DNA from: Smittia aterrima
Taxonomy: Eukaryota > Arthropoda > Insecta > Diptera > Chironomidae
DNA: 64,000 nt
Reading direction: 5' to 3'
Assembly (NCBI GenBank): GCA_033063855.1
Contig: CP093830.1
Coordinates: 2,914,854 to 2,978,853, forward strand
This document shows positions 35,392 through 47,084 of the stretch, piece after piece; position 1 is the first letter of the stretch, and the number at the start of each line of letters is the position of its first letter. The notes beneath the pieces are model-generated. The model was not told the DNA's origin and searched no databases. It worked only from the letters and a program-made list of their open reading frames with translations. The position numbers were made by a program, and so were the translations under genes.

Positions 35392-36944
35392 TTATTCAAG
35401 TTTTTTGGTTTCAGCGCCAATTGCTGTTTCACTCGCTTTCTGAGCTTTCTTAAGTTCTCGCTTCTTCTGTTTCCACAAGAAAAGACAGGCGACATAGGCA
35501 ACAGCCCAGAAAACGTAGGCAAAGTGATAAACTGATTTGTAGTAAAACCAAATCTTTCCAGCGTCCTTCAGTAAAAATGCAGTTCCCATGTAACTGAATG
35601 CGAAGAACTTCAAGATCCAGTAGAGAGCAGAAGTAATTTGTGCGCGAATTCCTGAGTCTTTTTCGTTTAAGGGGAAGACTTTAATGTAGAGATCTTCGAG
35701 AGGAAGATACACGATCGGTCCAAGGATGCAGAAGTAGTGACCAGCGTGAACTCCATGCCAATAAGCGGAGACAGCCATCGTAGCCATCACTCGATACTTT
35801 TTGCTTGGGAATCTCTTGTAAATGTACATCGCCATCCAATATTGAACGCATCGATTCCAGTGCTTCATCGCTTCCCGGAACGTTAAGCACTTTTCAACTC
35901 CTCCGACGTTGATGTTAACAACTGTTTCAAAGTCATATTCGCAATTCTTGAGACGATCCTCGGTGAACTCCTCAGTAATTTCCTTTGATGGTCCGTGTCC
36001 ACATTTCGCTTCAAGTTCTTTCGGATAAGCTCCAAGTCCTGCGCTGATGCAGATCGATTCGGATAAAATGATTCCAATGTAAATCCTCATTCTGAAGATG
36101 AAGAATGATGGCCAAACATAGAAAAGTCGATACATCCAAGATCGTTCGGTGTAAAATTCATCTGTTAACGCATAGTCAAGCGGATAAATGTATGCTGCTC
36201 CGAGGAAGAGACAAATGTACACAGGAACCCACTTAAGTCGATCCAATGTTGCTTTCCAGCAATCTGCGTTAGCAGAGTACGGCAAGTGAAGATAGTCGTG
36301 ATAAGTCTTGTAGGTGTAGTAAGGTCCTAAAAGATATCAAAGGTTATTGACTTGATCATGAGATTAACTCTTTAAAAGGTCGTTCACCTGTTAACAATCC
36401 GATGTAGCTAAAACAGTAATGGAACATATCAGCAATCGAAAGGTTTTGGATTGCAATTTCAGCTGGTGTCAAGACATTTTTCTTATCTTCGTTCTTATCA
36501 GCATCGCGGGCTTTCGTGTAGACTTGGTTTGTCTCGAATGCGAGGCCTATGATTTTTAATACAAAAATCATGTGAATCATATTTGTGTGACCCGGTGGAG
36601 TCGGAATTCCAAATAAGTGCAAAGTTCGGAAGAAAAGCAAGTAGCTCATCATTGCACAAAACACAATCAAATGACATTTTCTGTAAATGAAGAATGCAAT
36701 TATATAAATTTAAGAAACTTTCTGAGATAACTTACGCTTTGTATTGCTTGATAAGAAGACAACAGATCACGAAGCTGATGTAGACGTGAAGAGAATGAGC
36801 CATGGACGTGTAAAGAATCAAAACAGTCCCGAAAGCAGTTCCAACGTTTTGCTTTAGACTTACATCTTTGATTTTACGATAAAAATGTCCAAAAGCTATC
36901 GCCAATAAAAGCAAAAGCACGTAGATAATGTCGTCGTGAGACAT
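35392..36944 (-). CDS. frj: Lysophosphatidylinositol acyltransferase (MBOAT7 family)
   Basis: Membrane-bound O-acyltransferase that attaches a polyunsaturated acyl chain to lysophosphatidylinositol, part of the phospholipid remodelling cycle; the fly orthologue is farjavit. Three exons (36736-36944, 36388-36680, 35392-36326) give 478 residues (human MBOAT7 is 472). Many membrane segments; the two signature catalytic positions are visible as Asn in AMKHWNRCVQYW and His in SAYWHGVHAGHY. The C-terminal tail is Lys/Glu-rich (KKRELKKAQK). Also recognisable are LFGIPTPPGHTN and YYTYKTYHDYLHLP near the N-terminal half. Confidence 0.95.
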
Positions 36945-38019
36945 TTGATTAAGTCTTGGTAATCAAGCTTCGCTCACGAATGTTTCAGCGAGCAGACAGA
37001 AATTGACTGAGGTTCTTTTTTTTTATTTGTTTTTGTAATAAAACTGTTCCATTGGAATATTGGAATGTTTGGTTTTCATTGGAAGTCTTGTTTTCCACTG
37101 AAAAGCTTGCGATAAAAATGTTTTAGAATAATTGTTTAAATTACTAAGTTATCAATAAAGGAAGAAATGATTGAGTTAAAGAAAAGTCAAGAAGGTTAAG
37201 CTTGATATCTTTCAAATGGTTTCATGTTAAATGCTGTGTCAAAAGTTTCCAGACTAATCAAACAAACTGAATCAGATGTTTAGCGCCAGGTCTCTCGTCA
37301 AGATTGTATTTTCATAAAAATATTTACACTGACACATTCAAATTCACAAGTTTTATGATAATTTCAAAATTTCTCTTCTTCTATTAGTTATGTTTTCTCA
37401 TCGGTTCAGTTGATCTTTCACACTCAAGTCATAAAGTTACCTCGTGCAGTGAAGAAATATTTTATATCGCAAATATTAAAACTCAGGTTGGACAAATTTA
37501 ACTTTTCGCGCTTTGAAATTTGTATTTGCTTTACGATCATACGAAAAGTTTGATGTTCTTTTGAGTCAAATTGATTTTTGCAAAATATTGCAAGTGCTCA
37601 ATTTTTTAATGGGACAAAATCATTATGGACCACATTCGAAAGCAAAAAATATTAGAAAAATTGTTTTCACTTTCATTTCGGTTTTGTTTTAAAACCGGAT
37701 AGCAATGAGAGGAGTAATGTTTGTTACAAAAGCTTGAAACGATAGTTCCGCTTCAGTTTATGTTCAAATTTGGAGAAATTATGTACGAAATATTGATTTC
37801 GCATATTTGGTTTGATGTCCGTTGCTTCATCTTTAAGCAACATCTCATAATCCCATAAATATCTTTTTAGCTAAATTTGTTCATTTCCAAATCGAAAAAT
37901 ATTTATAGCGCGAATGCAATTAGACACCTTTTGATTTACTTTGACCCGATGAGCCTTTTCTGGCGTGAAAGAAAAAATATCTTTGAACTAACTACTATTT
38001 CTGTTTCAGACAAGGCAAA
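36945..38019. other. Gap between frj and the 74-residue protein gene
   Basis: About 1.07 kb of AT-rich sequence between divergent genes. A strong pyrimidine tract and CAG at 37998-38009, just before the ATG at 38020, suggest that a 5' UTR exon of the plus-strand gene lies somewhere in this gap. No coding sequence was supported. Confidence 0.45.
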
Positions 38020-38300
38020 ATGAAAGTTTTTGGAATCGATGACAACTCTGAAGCATTTTCGCTGTTAGTCACAGCAATTTGCGGAGTACTTCTATTCACA
38101 TTTGCATGGGCTTTACATCGTCATGTCATTCCACCAAAAGTTGTTCAAAATGTAAATTCGCAGGTCAGCTAAGAGTTAAAATATTCGAATTAAAAGTTTA
38201 GCCTGTTTCTTTATTTTAGGACAAATCAAGTATTAGCAGCAAACAGCTGTTTAGTGGAATCAGCAAAGAAGCCGCGAAAGACATTTCCAAACTTAATTGA
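38020..38300 (+). CDS. Small single-pass membrane protein (74 aa)
   Basis: Two exons, 38020-38163 and 38220-38300, joined across a 56-nt GT-AG intron, give 74 residues. The N-terminus MKVFGIDDNSEAFS is followed by one strong membrane segment (LLVTAICGVLLFTFAWAL, about residues 15-32), a basic exit HRHVIPPK, and a Ser/Lys-rich cytoplasmic-like tail ending KEAAKDISKLN. Supporting evidence is the intron in phase 0, the pyrimidine-rich acceptor just upstream of the ATG (likely 5' UTR intron) and an AATAAA 86 bases after the stop. I do not recognise the family; topology resembles small ER or mitochondrial SMIM-type proteins. Confidence 0.65.
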
Positions 38301-39134
38301 AATATTTCTGGAGTTTCTCAATCAATAGATGGCGTCACTGCTTTCGAAACGTGGAGTAGCTAAAAAATATTTTCAACTAAAGAGAAATAAATTCTTATTC
38401 AGGAAAACAATTCTGCTTAGTTTGCACACCACTTAAAAATTTATTTCTTCGTGAAAATAAAAAATAATTACAATGTTCAACTTTTTTTTCTTCTTCTTCT
38501 TGATTTCCTCGTTTGAAACTGGAGTCATGCTTACTGATAACGATTGTAAACTAAACGATGTAAAACTATTGAACTGAATTATGGCAAAAAAAGAAAAAGA
38601 TTGAATAACAACAGGGTTGAATAAGTTTTGGGAAAACTTGCTATTTTCTCAACTTAGTTTAGAATTTTTCTTTGCATACGTTTTTTTTTGCTTAAGCGTA
38701 TTTGTAATTTTTTTTAAAGATTTCCTTGTTATGCAAGTTAAAGTTAAAACTCATGTGTAATTTTAGCATTTCATGGCTTCGATTCTGTGTTTGTTTTGCC
38801 ACTCTTCAATAACTTTGATTGAAAACTTCTTATGTTGCAAAGGATTTCTAGAATTTAAATTATGTACAGAAGAGCTTTATTGAATTGGAAAATATGAAAA
38901 GCTAAACGTAACTGCGAAAACTTTTACGGATTTCTTTTTCCATCCGTCAAAAATAGAAACTCGTTTTCGTTCGTAAAATTCAAAAAGTTAATGTTAAATG
39001 TAGAAGGAGCGGAGAATAACTCAAGATTGCTAGTGACAAATGAACTTTGCGCTAATAAATAAGATAAAAATTATTTGTAGTACTACTAGCTTCGCAAACG
39101 ATAAAATATTGAAACAAATCGAGTTACGATGAAT
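38301..39134. other. Convergent 3' region before E2f
   Basis: About 830 bases of AT-rich noncoding sequence between two converging genes, probably mostly E2f 3' UTR. T-rich tracts are frequent; no gene seen. Confidence 0.45.
38386..38391 (+). terminator. Polyadenylation signal AATAAA
   Basis: Canonical hexamer 86 bases after the stop codon of the 74-residue membrane protein gene, on the same strand. Confidence 0.55.
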
Positions 39135-40781
39135 TTAGATTTTGTAGTCAAACAAATCCATGATTCCTTCAGTGTCAGCAAGCATGAAATTGTACTCTGC
39201 GTCTGGCTCGATTGGAAAGAAACCGGTGGGATCGTCAGAGTGTGCGAATGAATAGCTTGGCGAGAGGCCTGGAAGATCAGTCCATGAGCTTCCACCATTC
39301 ACTTGAAGACTCTTCTGCGGACTGAAAATGCACGACATTTTGACATCAGTTTTGATTCCAAAAGACGAAGCGAGATCCTCGTTTGATGGTTCGCTTAGTA
39401 GCAACAGGTCCTGCGTAGTTATTGTGGTTGATTTGAATGGTTTGGTCGATGTAGCGTCGTCGTCATCCTCAGTGTCCTCATTGGTATTGTTTCCGTCATT
39501 ACTAGACTCACGGCAAACGGTTGCATTAAAGGCTCGGAAGAGATTGCTCTTAGACTTTCCAGTTCTCGGACTAGCCGGAATCATTTCCTCGAAAGCTTTA
39601 CTAAGATTTCTCTGTGCTGAAGCAAGACCTTTTCGTTTTTTTGCCGATGCTGTTGATGACGCTGCCTTTCTGTGTGGTCGAGTCGAAGTCGACGCTTCAT
39701 CATCATCTGTTAATGATTCAAACTTGTTAAGTGTCGCTGCTGCTTTTTGCATATCCCCGGAGCTTGGATCCGGACAGAAGAATATATCAATTTCTTCCTT
39801 TTCTGACTTCAGAACCACCGGTGGTGGATCTCCGTCCATAAGAATAAGTTGTGACTCAGGTGGAGCTTTCACAACCATCACCATTTGCTCCTTGTACATG
39901 TCAATGTTATGAAGATCTTGGCAGGTAACGTAAGCCATCTTGTTTTCTGTCTGTCGATTGTTGTTTAGCTTAATTTTGTCGATCAAATTGTCGAGTTGTC
40001 TCTCGTTCTCCTTCAGCTCATCAAGATCATTCCTCATAGCCGAAATACGATCCAGATTGTTAAGACTACTTCCACGCTTCCATTGAATGATGTTCTTTAC
40101 TTTCTTCTCGTGCGAATGCGTAAAACAAAAGAGGGAAGAGAAAATTTATTGGTATTAGAACTTCTTATCATCAACACAAGCAGAATGCAAAATTTGCATA
40201 ACTTTCACAAAGTTTCTTAGGTTACGAGGGCGACATAGGGAAAACAAGCTCGTACTCACCTTTTCGAGAATGCCAATGCCCTCTAGCACATTGACAACAT
40301 CATAAATTCTACGCTTCTGCACACTAAGCTGAACGCTTGCCACGTTCAAGTCGATAATTCCATCTGATGTTCCCTCAAGTAAATCTACAAACTTTTTTGT
40401 TAGGAGGCCCAATGAAGTGTCGTATCGTGATCCTGTGTCGAATGATGATGAGCTTGCAATTGAAAGACGCGATTGACCTTTTTTTCCACTGCCAGAATAT
40501 CCATTTGAGCTTGCTGTGGACTTGGCTGGAGAAACTGATACGCGAGCGCTCTTTCTTGCAATCTTTGCTGGTGGACTCAGCTTTGAAGATGATGCCAGTG
40601 ATTGAGAATTTGTACTACTTGGAGGTAATTGACGTTTTATAGTTCGATAAAACGTGGTGATCTGTGCTGCTTCCTGCTTTGAAGCTGCTGGTATTCGCTG
40701 ATATGGTCGCTTTTGTACAGGCATTTGCATTTGCGAAGCATATCCATGATCCAGTAGTGAGTTTGTTGGTGACCGCGACAT
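39135..40781 (-). CDS. E2f1: E2F transcription factor, activator type
   Basis: Cell-cycle transcription factor that pairs with DP and is held in check by Rb. Two exons (40260-40781, 39135-40103) give 496 residues, much shorter than fly E2f1 (about 805). The winged-helix DNA-binding domain lies about residues 118-190 (RYDTSLGLLTKKFVDLLEG, QKRRIYDVVNVLEGIGILEK, then KNIIQWK), with the RRIYD motif. A coiled dimerisation segment (DELKENERQLDNLIDKI) and marked-box region follow. The acidic C-terminus ends PDAEYNFMLADTEGIMDLFD, the Rb-binding motif, so this is an activator-class E2F. The N-terminus holds a PIP-degron-like ITTFYRTIKR (residues 41-50). Ser/Thr-rich linkers make up most of the remainder. 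Confidence 0.93.
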
Positions 40782-42719
40782 CCTGTAATCGACTGTGGCG
40801 TTTAACTTTGTTGTTGCTTCTTTCTGGATCTTTTCAATTGCTTTTTAGACCGGGCACGTTCTTTCAATGAATTTTAATTCTCAAATCGAAGTTTTAATGT
40901 CTTTGGCACTACCAAAGTTGTCACCAGAACTAAGAAGAATCACAAATTTTGAGCGGAAACAGAATTGCGATCAAACATCACATTAAAATTAAAAAAGCTG
41001 ATCATAAATTTTTTTCTAATTCAAGCGCGATGAATTTTCGACTTTCTGGTGCTCGGATGGCATTGCACGAGAGATTTGATAAGAACTTGAGCTTCACTTG
41101 ACTTTGTAGATGATTTATCTTTGTTCCAGCGAGATATTGCGTGTCGCTTTAATGATGAAAATTGAGAGTTTTTAAAATCACTTTTTTGCTGCGTTCGGTT
41201 TTTGTGTGTTCAATAAAATGCTGGGGGGTGTTCAACGTAAAATGTTTGTTGTTAAATTTTAGGAAGGAAATCAGATGGAAAATAACGGCACAACGGTTAA
41301 AGAAAAGTCCCGGGAAAATCTCATCAATCAAATAATGTGAAGTGAATTATGTTTCGCTCTGATTGAAATGGAAATGAATGTTTACGTCTCAAACAAAAAT
41401 TTGGATTAAAAACTTTTAACAACTTAAATTTAAGAAGTTGATTCAAACTGATCTGCTTTAAGAATTTTTTGCGTTAACCCCTTTTTGTAAACTGAAAGTA
41501 ATTAACTGAAGAAGAACATCATTAAAATTATTTGAGAATGACTCTTCTTAGAGATCAAAGTTCATTTTTAAATTGAAGAAAGAATTTGTAAGATTTGTAA
41601 ATACTTTGAAATTCTCGTCACAACAAGAAATATTTTCCTAGAAACCTCAATTTTGACAATTTCAGGAAGTCAAAATGTTTTAGGTCAATGACAGTTGAAA
41701 AATCTGGAAAGAAGTAATGACATCACCCTCAACATGACATTTATGCTTGTACACATAAGTTTTTGTGAAGAAGAAAAAGATCGAGATATTACAAATATCT
41801 TTCTTATCTTTCTAGCCATTGATCTAGATCAAAAATTTCTTTTTGTTTAAAATCAGGCCTCAACTTTGTTTCGCCACGTCAACTAAGAAAAAGAATGTCT
41901 CAAGAACCTCATTCATTTTTTAAAGATATCGTTTGATAAAAGACCTCATCTCACTTTGTTTTTCTTTTATTCAGTTATTTTTACTTGGAAAATTTTCTAT
42001 ACAAATGGAGAAACGTAAAATCAAAAAAACCAGTAAGCAATGAAACACGTAGATAATTGTTGAAGAGAACTAGTTTTAAAAAATCAGCTAAGCAATATTA
42101 ATGAATCGTGAAACGAGCTTATCAGCGAAGTAGAAACAGTCCTTGGCATCATACGAAAAAGCCGAGGAATGCTTCATAGCTAATACCGAATCCGATTTAT
42201 AGTCGTTACTTCTTCAACTTCATTCATTTCCATGTTATTTTTAAATTAACCGATAATGGAATTGATTTATTAAAAATCGCATACTTTATGAATTAGCTTT
42301 TGTGTGTGGATGTCACCGAGACAATTTATGATCGTTTTTGCTGTGTCGAGCGGGATTTAATTGTGCAAAACATGATCTGAGTTGGTTCTGATCCGAGAGA
42401 AAATCATAAATTTAATGAGCTAAAAAAAAATTTTTCTTTCGCAATAATATTAACACTTTATCTTCTCTGTTATTCTTTTCTGTGTTGGATTACATATGCC
42501 AGAGCATATACAAGTTAAGAAGGTAAAGCAGCATTAAATGAAGGTTCTCTTTATGCGCAAAATACATTTTCGTCGTCCAGAGCCAGATGTGAATACTTGA
42601 GACTTCTCAAGACGAAATAAACGGAAATCACTGAACTTGGGAAGAAGGAGATAGAAACACTGCTTAGAGGACCGTGCGTTGTAATAATAATGAAGGTTTG
42701 CGCAAGGAGAACAAACAGC
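40782..42719. other. Large gap between Rab1 and E2f
   Basis: About 1.9 kb without a supported gene. The right part is Rab1 3' UTR and the left part the E2f upstream region. Open frames here are short and in shadow positions. No repeat family was recognised. Confidence 0.4.
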
Positions 42720-44083
42720 TTAGCAGCAGCCTCCTTTATTGCCCTCGACTGGACGGCCTGTGTCAATCTTAACTTTGCTCTGCGTGTCTGTTGCGCTCGA
42801 TGGTGGCCCAACGCGATTCTTGATCTCCGCTGCCATTGTCATAAAGGCCTGCTCAACGTTGGTCGCGTTTTTAGCGGATGTCTCAAGGAATGGAATTCCG
42901 AGCTGATTGGCGTATTCCTAAAAATTAAATTATTTTCGAATCAGATAAAGTTTTTTTTTTCTTCTCATGTATTGAGAATGACAAAGACGAATTCTCAAAT
43001 CGAAGGTCATGAGCAACTTACCGTGGCCGTGGTTGTGTCGACAACTTTCTTCGTCATCAAATCACATTTGTTGCCTACGAGTAGTTTATTTACATTCTCA
43101 CATGCGTAACGTTCGATTTCCTCAAGCCATTGTTTAACATTGTTGAATGATTCCTGATCCGTGCAGTCATAAACGACGATGATACCATGGGCACCACGAT
43201 AGTAGCTGGAAGTTATTGTTCTGAAGCGCTCTTGGCCTGCGGTCTATTGAATATTTTTTGTTATTGATTATTCATGAAGGAAAATGGAGATATTTTTGTT
43301 ACTTACATCCCAGATCTGAAGTTTGATCGTTTTACCGTCGAGCTCAATTGTTCTGATCTTGAAATCAACGCCAATGGTGCTGATATAACTTTCTGTGTAG
43401 GTGTCGTCAGCGAATCTCAACAAGAGACAAGACTTTCCAACTCCTGAATCGCCAATCAGCAGTAATTTGAATAAATAATCGCTAAAAAGAGAATCGGTCA
43501 ATCCTTTGTTTACGCCCCAAAAAAAGATTAAAGTTAGAGGAAGAACTTTGAGTATTTCGTAAAAATTATGTTTTTTCTTGGAAAGTAATGAAACATTTTG
43601 ATAAAGTTGGGCTGCCTTTGTAAGAAAACAAGCGAATCTTGGTAAACATTTTTAACTACATTCCATCAATTTTGAAAGCCTAAATGATAAACAACGCGAG
43701 ATTTTCTTTCTTTCGGATCGACTGGTATCATCACTAACGATGACGGTTTATGGGTGTGTGCGTGCCAGTGCTTCCAACAACAAAGAGTCTCGCTGATTTT
43801 CCATTTTTTTTCACTTTTCTCTGACTCATTCGTACACTTCCTTATTTAATATTTGGCTATTAGCAGTTTTGAAGTATTTTTATACATCGCGAGTTAGTTT
43901 ATTAACGCAGCGAAGATATTTAAAGATCCCTTGCAATGCCATTATGATGGAATTTTATCGAATATATTTTCACTTCCACTTTGTTCGAATGATTCGTCAT
44001 CAGAAGATTGTGAACGACGGAGAAAAAATTTTCACTCGCGAAAACGCTTAAAATACTCACTATTCTGGACTCATTGCCGACAT
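42720..44083 (-). CDS. Rab1: Ras-related GTPase Rab1
   Basis: Small GTPase controlling ER-to-Golgi vesicle traffic. Four exons (44061-44083, 43307-43481, 43022-43243, 42720-42917) give exactly 205 residues, as in other animals. All nucleotide-binding motifs are present: GDSGVGKS (P-loop), the effector region ESYISTIGVDFKI, WDTAGQE split by an intron after WD, NKCD and ETSAKN. The C-terminus ends GGCC for double geranylgeranylation. First coding exon is 23 nt (MSAMSPEY). Conservation is close to identity with fly and human Rab1. Confidence 0.98.
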
Positions 44084-44539
44084 TATTAGATCGTTAGGTA
44101 TGTTAGCAAACGAATTAAACTAATTTAGATGCTCCCGATCGAAGGTGAATAGGATAATAATTAAAGAGCTCTGTTTTTTCGGAATAAATTCACTTTTTGA
44201 AGGAGTAGATTTTCTCTGCTTCTTCTTTTCCCCTTGATTGCTTCTTTTTTTTCGAGGTAGATTTTTTCTGCTTCTTGAGCAACTGTCTTCCTACGCTTTT
44301 GAATCGCAGCGGCTTTAGATTTCTGTTCGTTGATTTATTAGAAATAATCCAACTTCATTTATAAGACACACTGAAGACTTAATTAGGAAGCAACTTCGAA
44401 TTTAAGAAGGCTATCTTCTAGTAAGCGTAGGAAGACTGTAACTATCTCTGCTAGTACTACAAATTGATATTCTTCAGAACGACTTATTTTCGACTAACGA
44501 TTTTTCTGTGCCTTAATAATAATCTAACATCGTTTAAAT
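44084..44539. promoter_or_regulatory. Shared upstream region of Rab1 and the cysteine-rich protein gene
   Basis: A 456-base spacer between divergent start codons. It has an imperfect direct repeat (GTAGATTTTCTCTGCTTCTT at 44204 and a close copy at 44257) and the 17-bp inverted repeat listed separately. No coding sequence was seen. Confidence 0.45.
44283..44439. repeat. 17-bp inverted repeat in a divergent promoter region
   Basis: ACTGTCTTCCTACGCTT (44283-44299) is matched by its reverse complement AAGCGTAGGAAGACTGT (44423-44439) with one mismatch, separated by 123 bases. It might be a long hairpin, a small foldback-element remnant or paired protein-binding sites. No terminal target-site duplication was seen. 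Confidence 0.6.
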
Positions 44540-46539
44540 ATGTTTGAGCTAAGGCATAAATGCCTTGCGCTGCTGACGCTCATATTCGTGATCCGTAAGT
44601 TTCCTTTCCAAGGCGTTATACAATTTAAAAACAAATCTCTTTGACAACGCCCATTAATTATTCATTCTGTTGTGCATTATAGATGGATCAACAGCTCAAC
44701 GAATCCAGGAAGCTAAATCAGTAGAGATCCCTAAAATTCTTAGAGGAAGCTGGTTTAGTTGGGAAGGATATTCAAAGCTTACAGTTTTAGATGTGAAATC
44801 GATGACTGATCATGGCAAAATAATAGATCTGCAAAGAAACGGAAGCGATTTCGTTATGATCTTCAAGGATCGCGCATGTTATTATTGTATCAAAGCATTC
44901 ACAAGGTAAATCTAAAAAAGTCATTATTAAGAAAGAAACTCATGATTCATAATATTTTAGAACAAACAACATTTTTGAGAAACTGGAAGGTCCTTGTGTG
45001 AATATCAACAGCAACGAAGAACCAACATTCGAGAATGTTTGCAAAGGAATTCGAAGTGATCAACAACTCATCACATATTTCAATGATAATTACGTTCCAC
45101 TACTTTGCCGATCATCTCTTGAAGGCGTTTGGCAATTTGCGTATCAAAATCGTTTCCGATTCACTGGAGAGTGTGATAATCCCGATGCAAAGGTTCAATC
45201 ATGTCAAACAGCTGGTACACAGTTCTTGATTACGAATCAGAAATTCAACATCACTTACAAGAAGTGTCCTGGAATGGATGGAACATTCGATGGAGTTGTT
45301 GAATACAGTTGTTTAGGCGATTGGTTTGTTGGAAAAAATCATTATTTCGCTGTGGCAAACACGAAGGAATCTCGAAAAGATGAAAAATTCCGTTGCTTCT
45401 TAAAGAATCGTGACGATGATCTGTATCTTGGAGTCAGTATTACAGCTGAATGCAACACCTTACAAACAGTCGAGAAATCTCCAGAGAGAATGAGAATTAC
45501 TCCAGTGAAAGCCGAAGTCGTCGAACCGGGATGTCGTTTGCCTCAGAATTTCAGTGGCAATTGGATAAACACTGCGAACATTGACGCTGATGTTTTCATA
45601 AACGAAACGCATATCATTGAAACATATTATCCGGACAAAGCTCGTTATCGTCGTACAGTCTACGTTTGTCGAGAACAGAGAGACACTAGAATAATGATGG
45701 CTCGTTTAACTGTCGACGGTTGTCAGAAAGATTACGTTTGCTTTGACTTCGTGCCGAAACATCACAACATCATTCGATTCCGCAAAGGCCTCGCTGTTAT
45801 TAAAGACGACTTCAGTACAGTTTGTTCTTGGGTTCAGTTCCCTAATAAAGAACAGTGGCGATACGATTTGTACTTGGCTAAACATCCTGTTCCTGTTCGC
45901 TGTCCTGTTGCTGGAAAATTCAATTTCACACAAAAAGGAGAACATCCTTTCAAGACAAGAATCCTTGGTGGTGTCACACTCAGCCCTCGTCCTGATATTC
46001 ATTGCAAGCAAAACATTTCGGATATGAGCGTTTGCGACACTGATCAAAAAGAAATGTGGATCGATGAAAACTATTGTTTGTCAGTTGATCATCTTGGTCG
46101 TCCAGTCGATATTTACTCTGATCCTGATTACAAAATGAAATGCATCGGCTTCTGGAAGGAGAATCTCAAATCATATTTAATCACATACGACGATCTCGAT
46201 CCGTTGAGCAAATATCGTTGTTGGGTGTATCAACGTGCTGATCTTAATCGAATTCTGATGTCGCAAGCTGTCGGAGCTTTCTGTTCGTTGAAACAAGAAG
46301 TTTCTTCAGATAACTATACTGAAGGAGCAGTCGTATCTCTTGATCTGATTGAATACGAACGTGAAAGAGATCAGTGTCCACTTCATTTCGATGATGGCGA
46401 AAATCCATGGGCGCCTAATCAAGAAAACACTTTCAAGATTTTTGGCTTCGTCATTTACAAGTCATCGGCAACAAGCGTCACATTAATCTCCACGCTCATC
46501 ATTAGTGCCTTAGTCGTAGTGCAAATCGTTCGGTTCTAG
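44540..46539 (+). CDS. Secreted cysteine-rich protein, probably GPI-anchored
   Basis: Three exons (44540-44594, 44683-44905, 44961-46539) give 618 residues. A signal peptide (MFELRHKCLALLTLIFVIHG) starts the protein, and the C-terminus is a hydrophobic stretch with only two residues after it (SVTLISTLIISALVVVQIVRF region), typical of a GPI-anchor signal rather than a receptor tail. The ectodomain contains repeated cysteine-spaced units, each starting with a pattern like CRLPQNFSGNW or IPKILRGSWFSW and several N-glycosylation sites (for example NFS, NISD). This organisation resembles the insect family of extracellular proteins with DUF7042-7045 domains, whose function is poorly known; the assignment rests on memory of pattern, not a search. 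Confidence 0.75.
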
Positions 46540-47084
46540 AATTTCTCATTAACGACATTCGACGTCTTGGCGAATGACAATTTTACGAATAAGGTAACAG
46601 ACATTCCAAAAGATCTGAAATGACATTCTGTAACATTGTGCAACTTCTGTAAACGTTTATTATGATTATAAGATAAAGTAAAGTTCCGTCCAAATTCCAC
46701 AAATTTTAATAAAACTTGATCAAAGTTTTTTTTAGACAAAAATGTTTTCTTTTATTTCTCGAATACGGTCTCAAATATGTCTGGTAAATCGTTGAGATGA
46801 TGTAAAGAAGGGTTTGAACTTGAAATCGTTTTTCTTTATGATAAATCCATTTGTCTTTGGATTTTGAAAATATTTATAATCAGGAACCAATGAAACCGAG
46901 TTGAATGATTAAAAAGAAGTGAAAAATTATAAATTGGGGGAAATAAGATTGAAAAGTAACTGCGGTCTCTTGGTTTCGTTTGAATTCATATGAAATTAAA
47001 GAGTTGCTTAGCGCTAAATGCAGCCCTGTGGTCTTTTTTAAAGTTCATGTGCCGCTTTTTGTGATTATTTCGGCTGATTTCAAT
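46540..47084. other. Convergent 3' region
   Basis: Noncoding spacer between the cysteine-rich protein gene and the convergent Nlp gene, with the plus-strand polyadenylation signal at 46708. No gene seen. Confidence 0.45.
46708..46713 (+). terminator. Polyadenylation signal AATAAA
   Basis: Canonical hexamer 169 bases after the stop codon of the cysteine-rich protein gene on the same strand. Confidence 0.5.

Noticed and set aside
39328..39912. Long plus-strand frame opposite E2f
   Set aside because: Antisense shadow of the Ser/Asp-rich E2F coding exon; no independent support.
45706..46047. Antisense frame opposite the cysteine-rich protein gene
   Set aside because: Shadow of the sense coding sequence.
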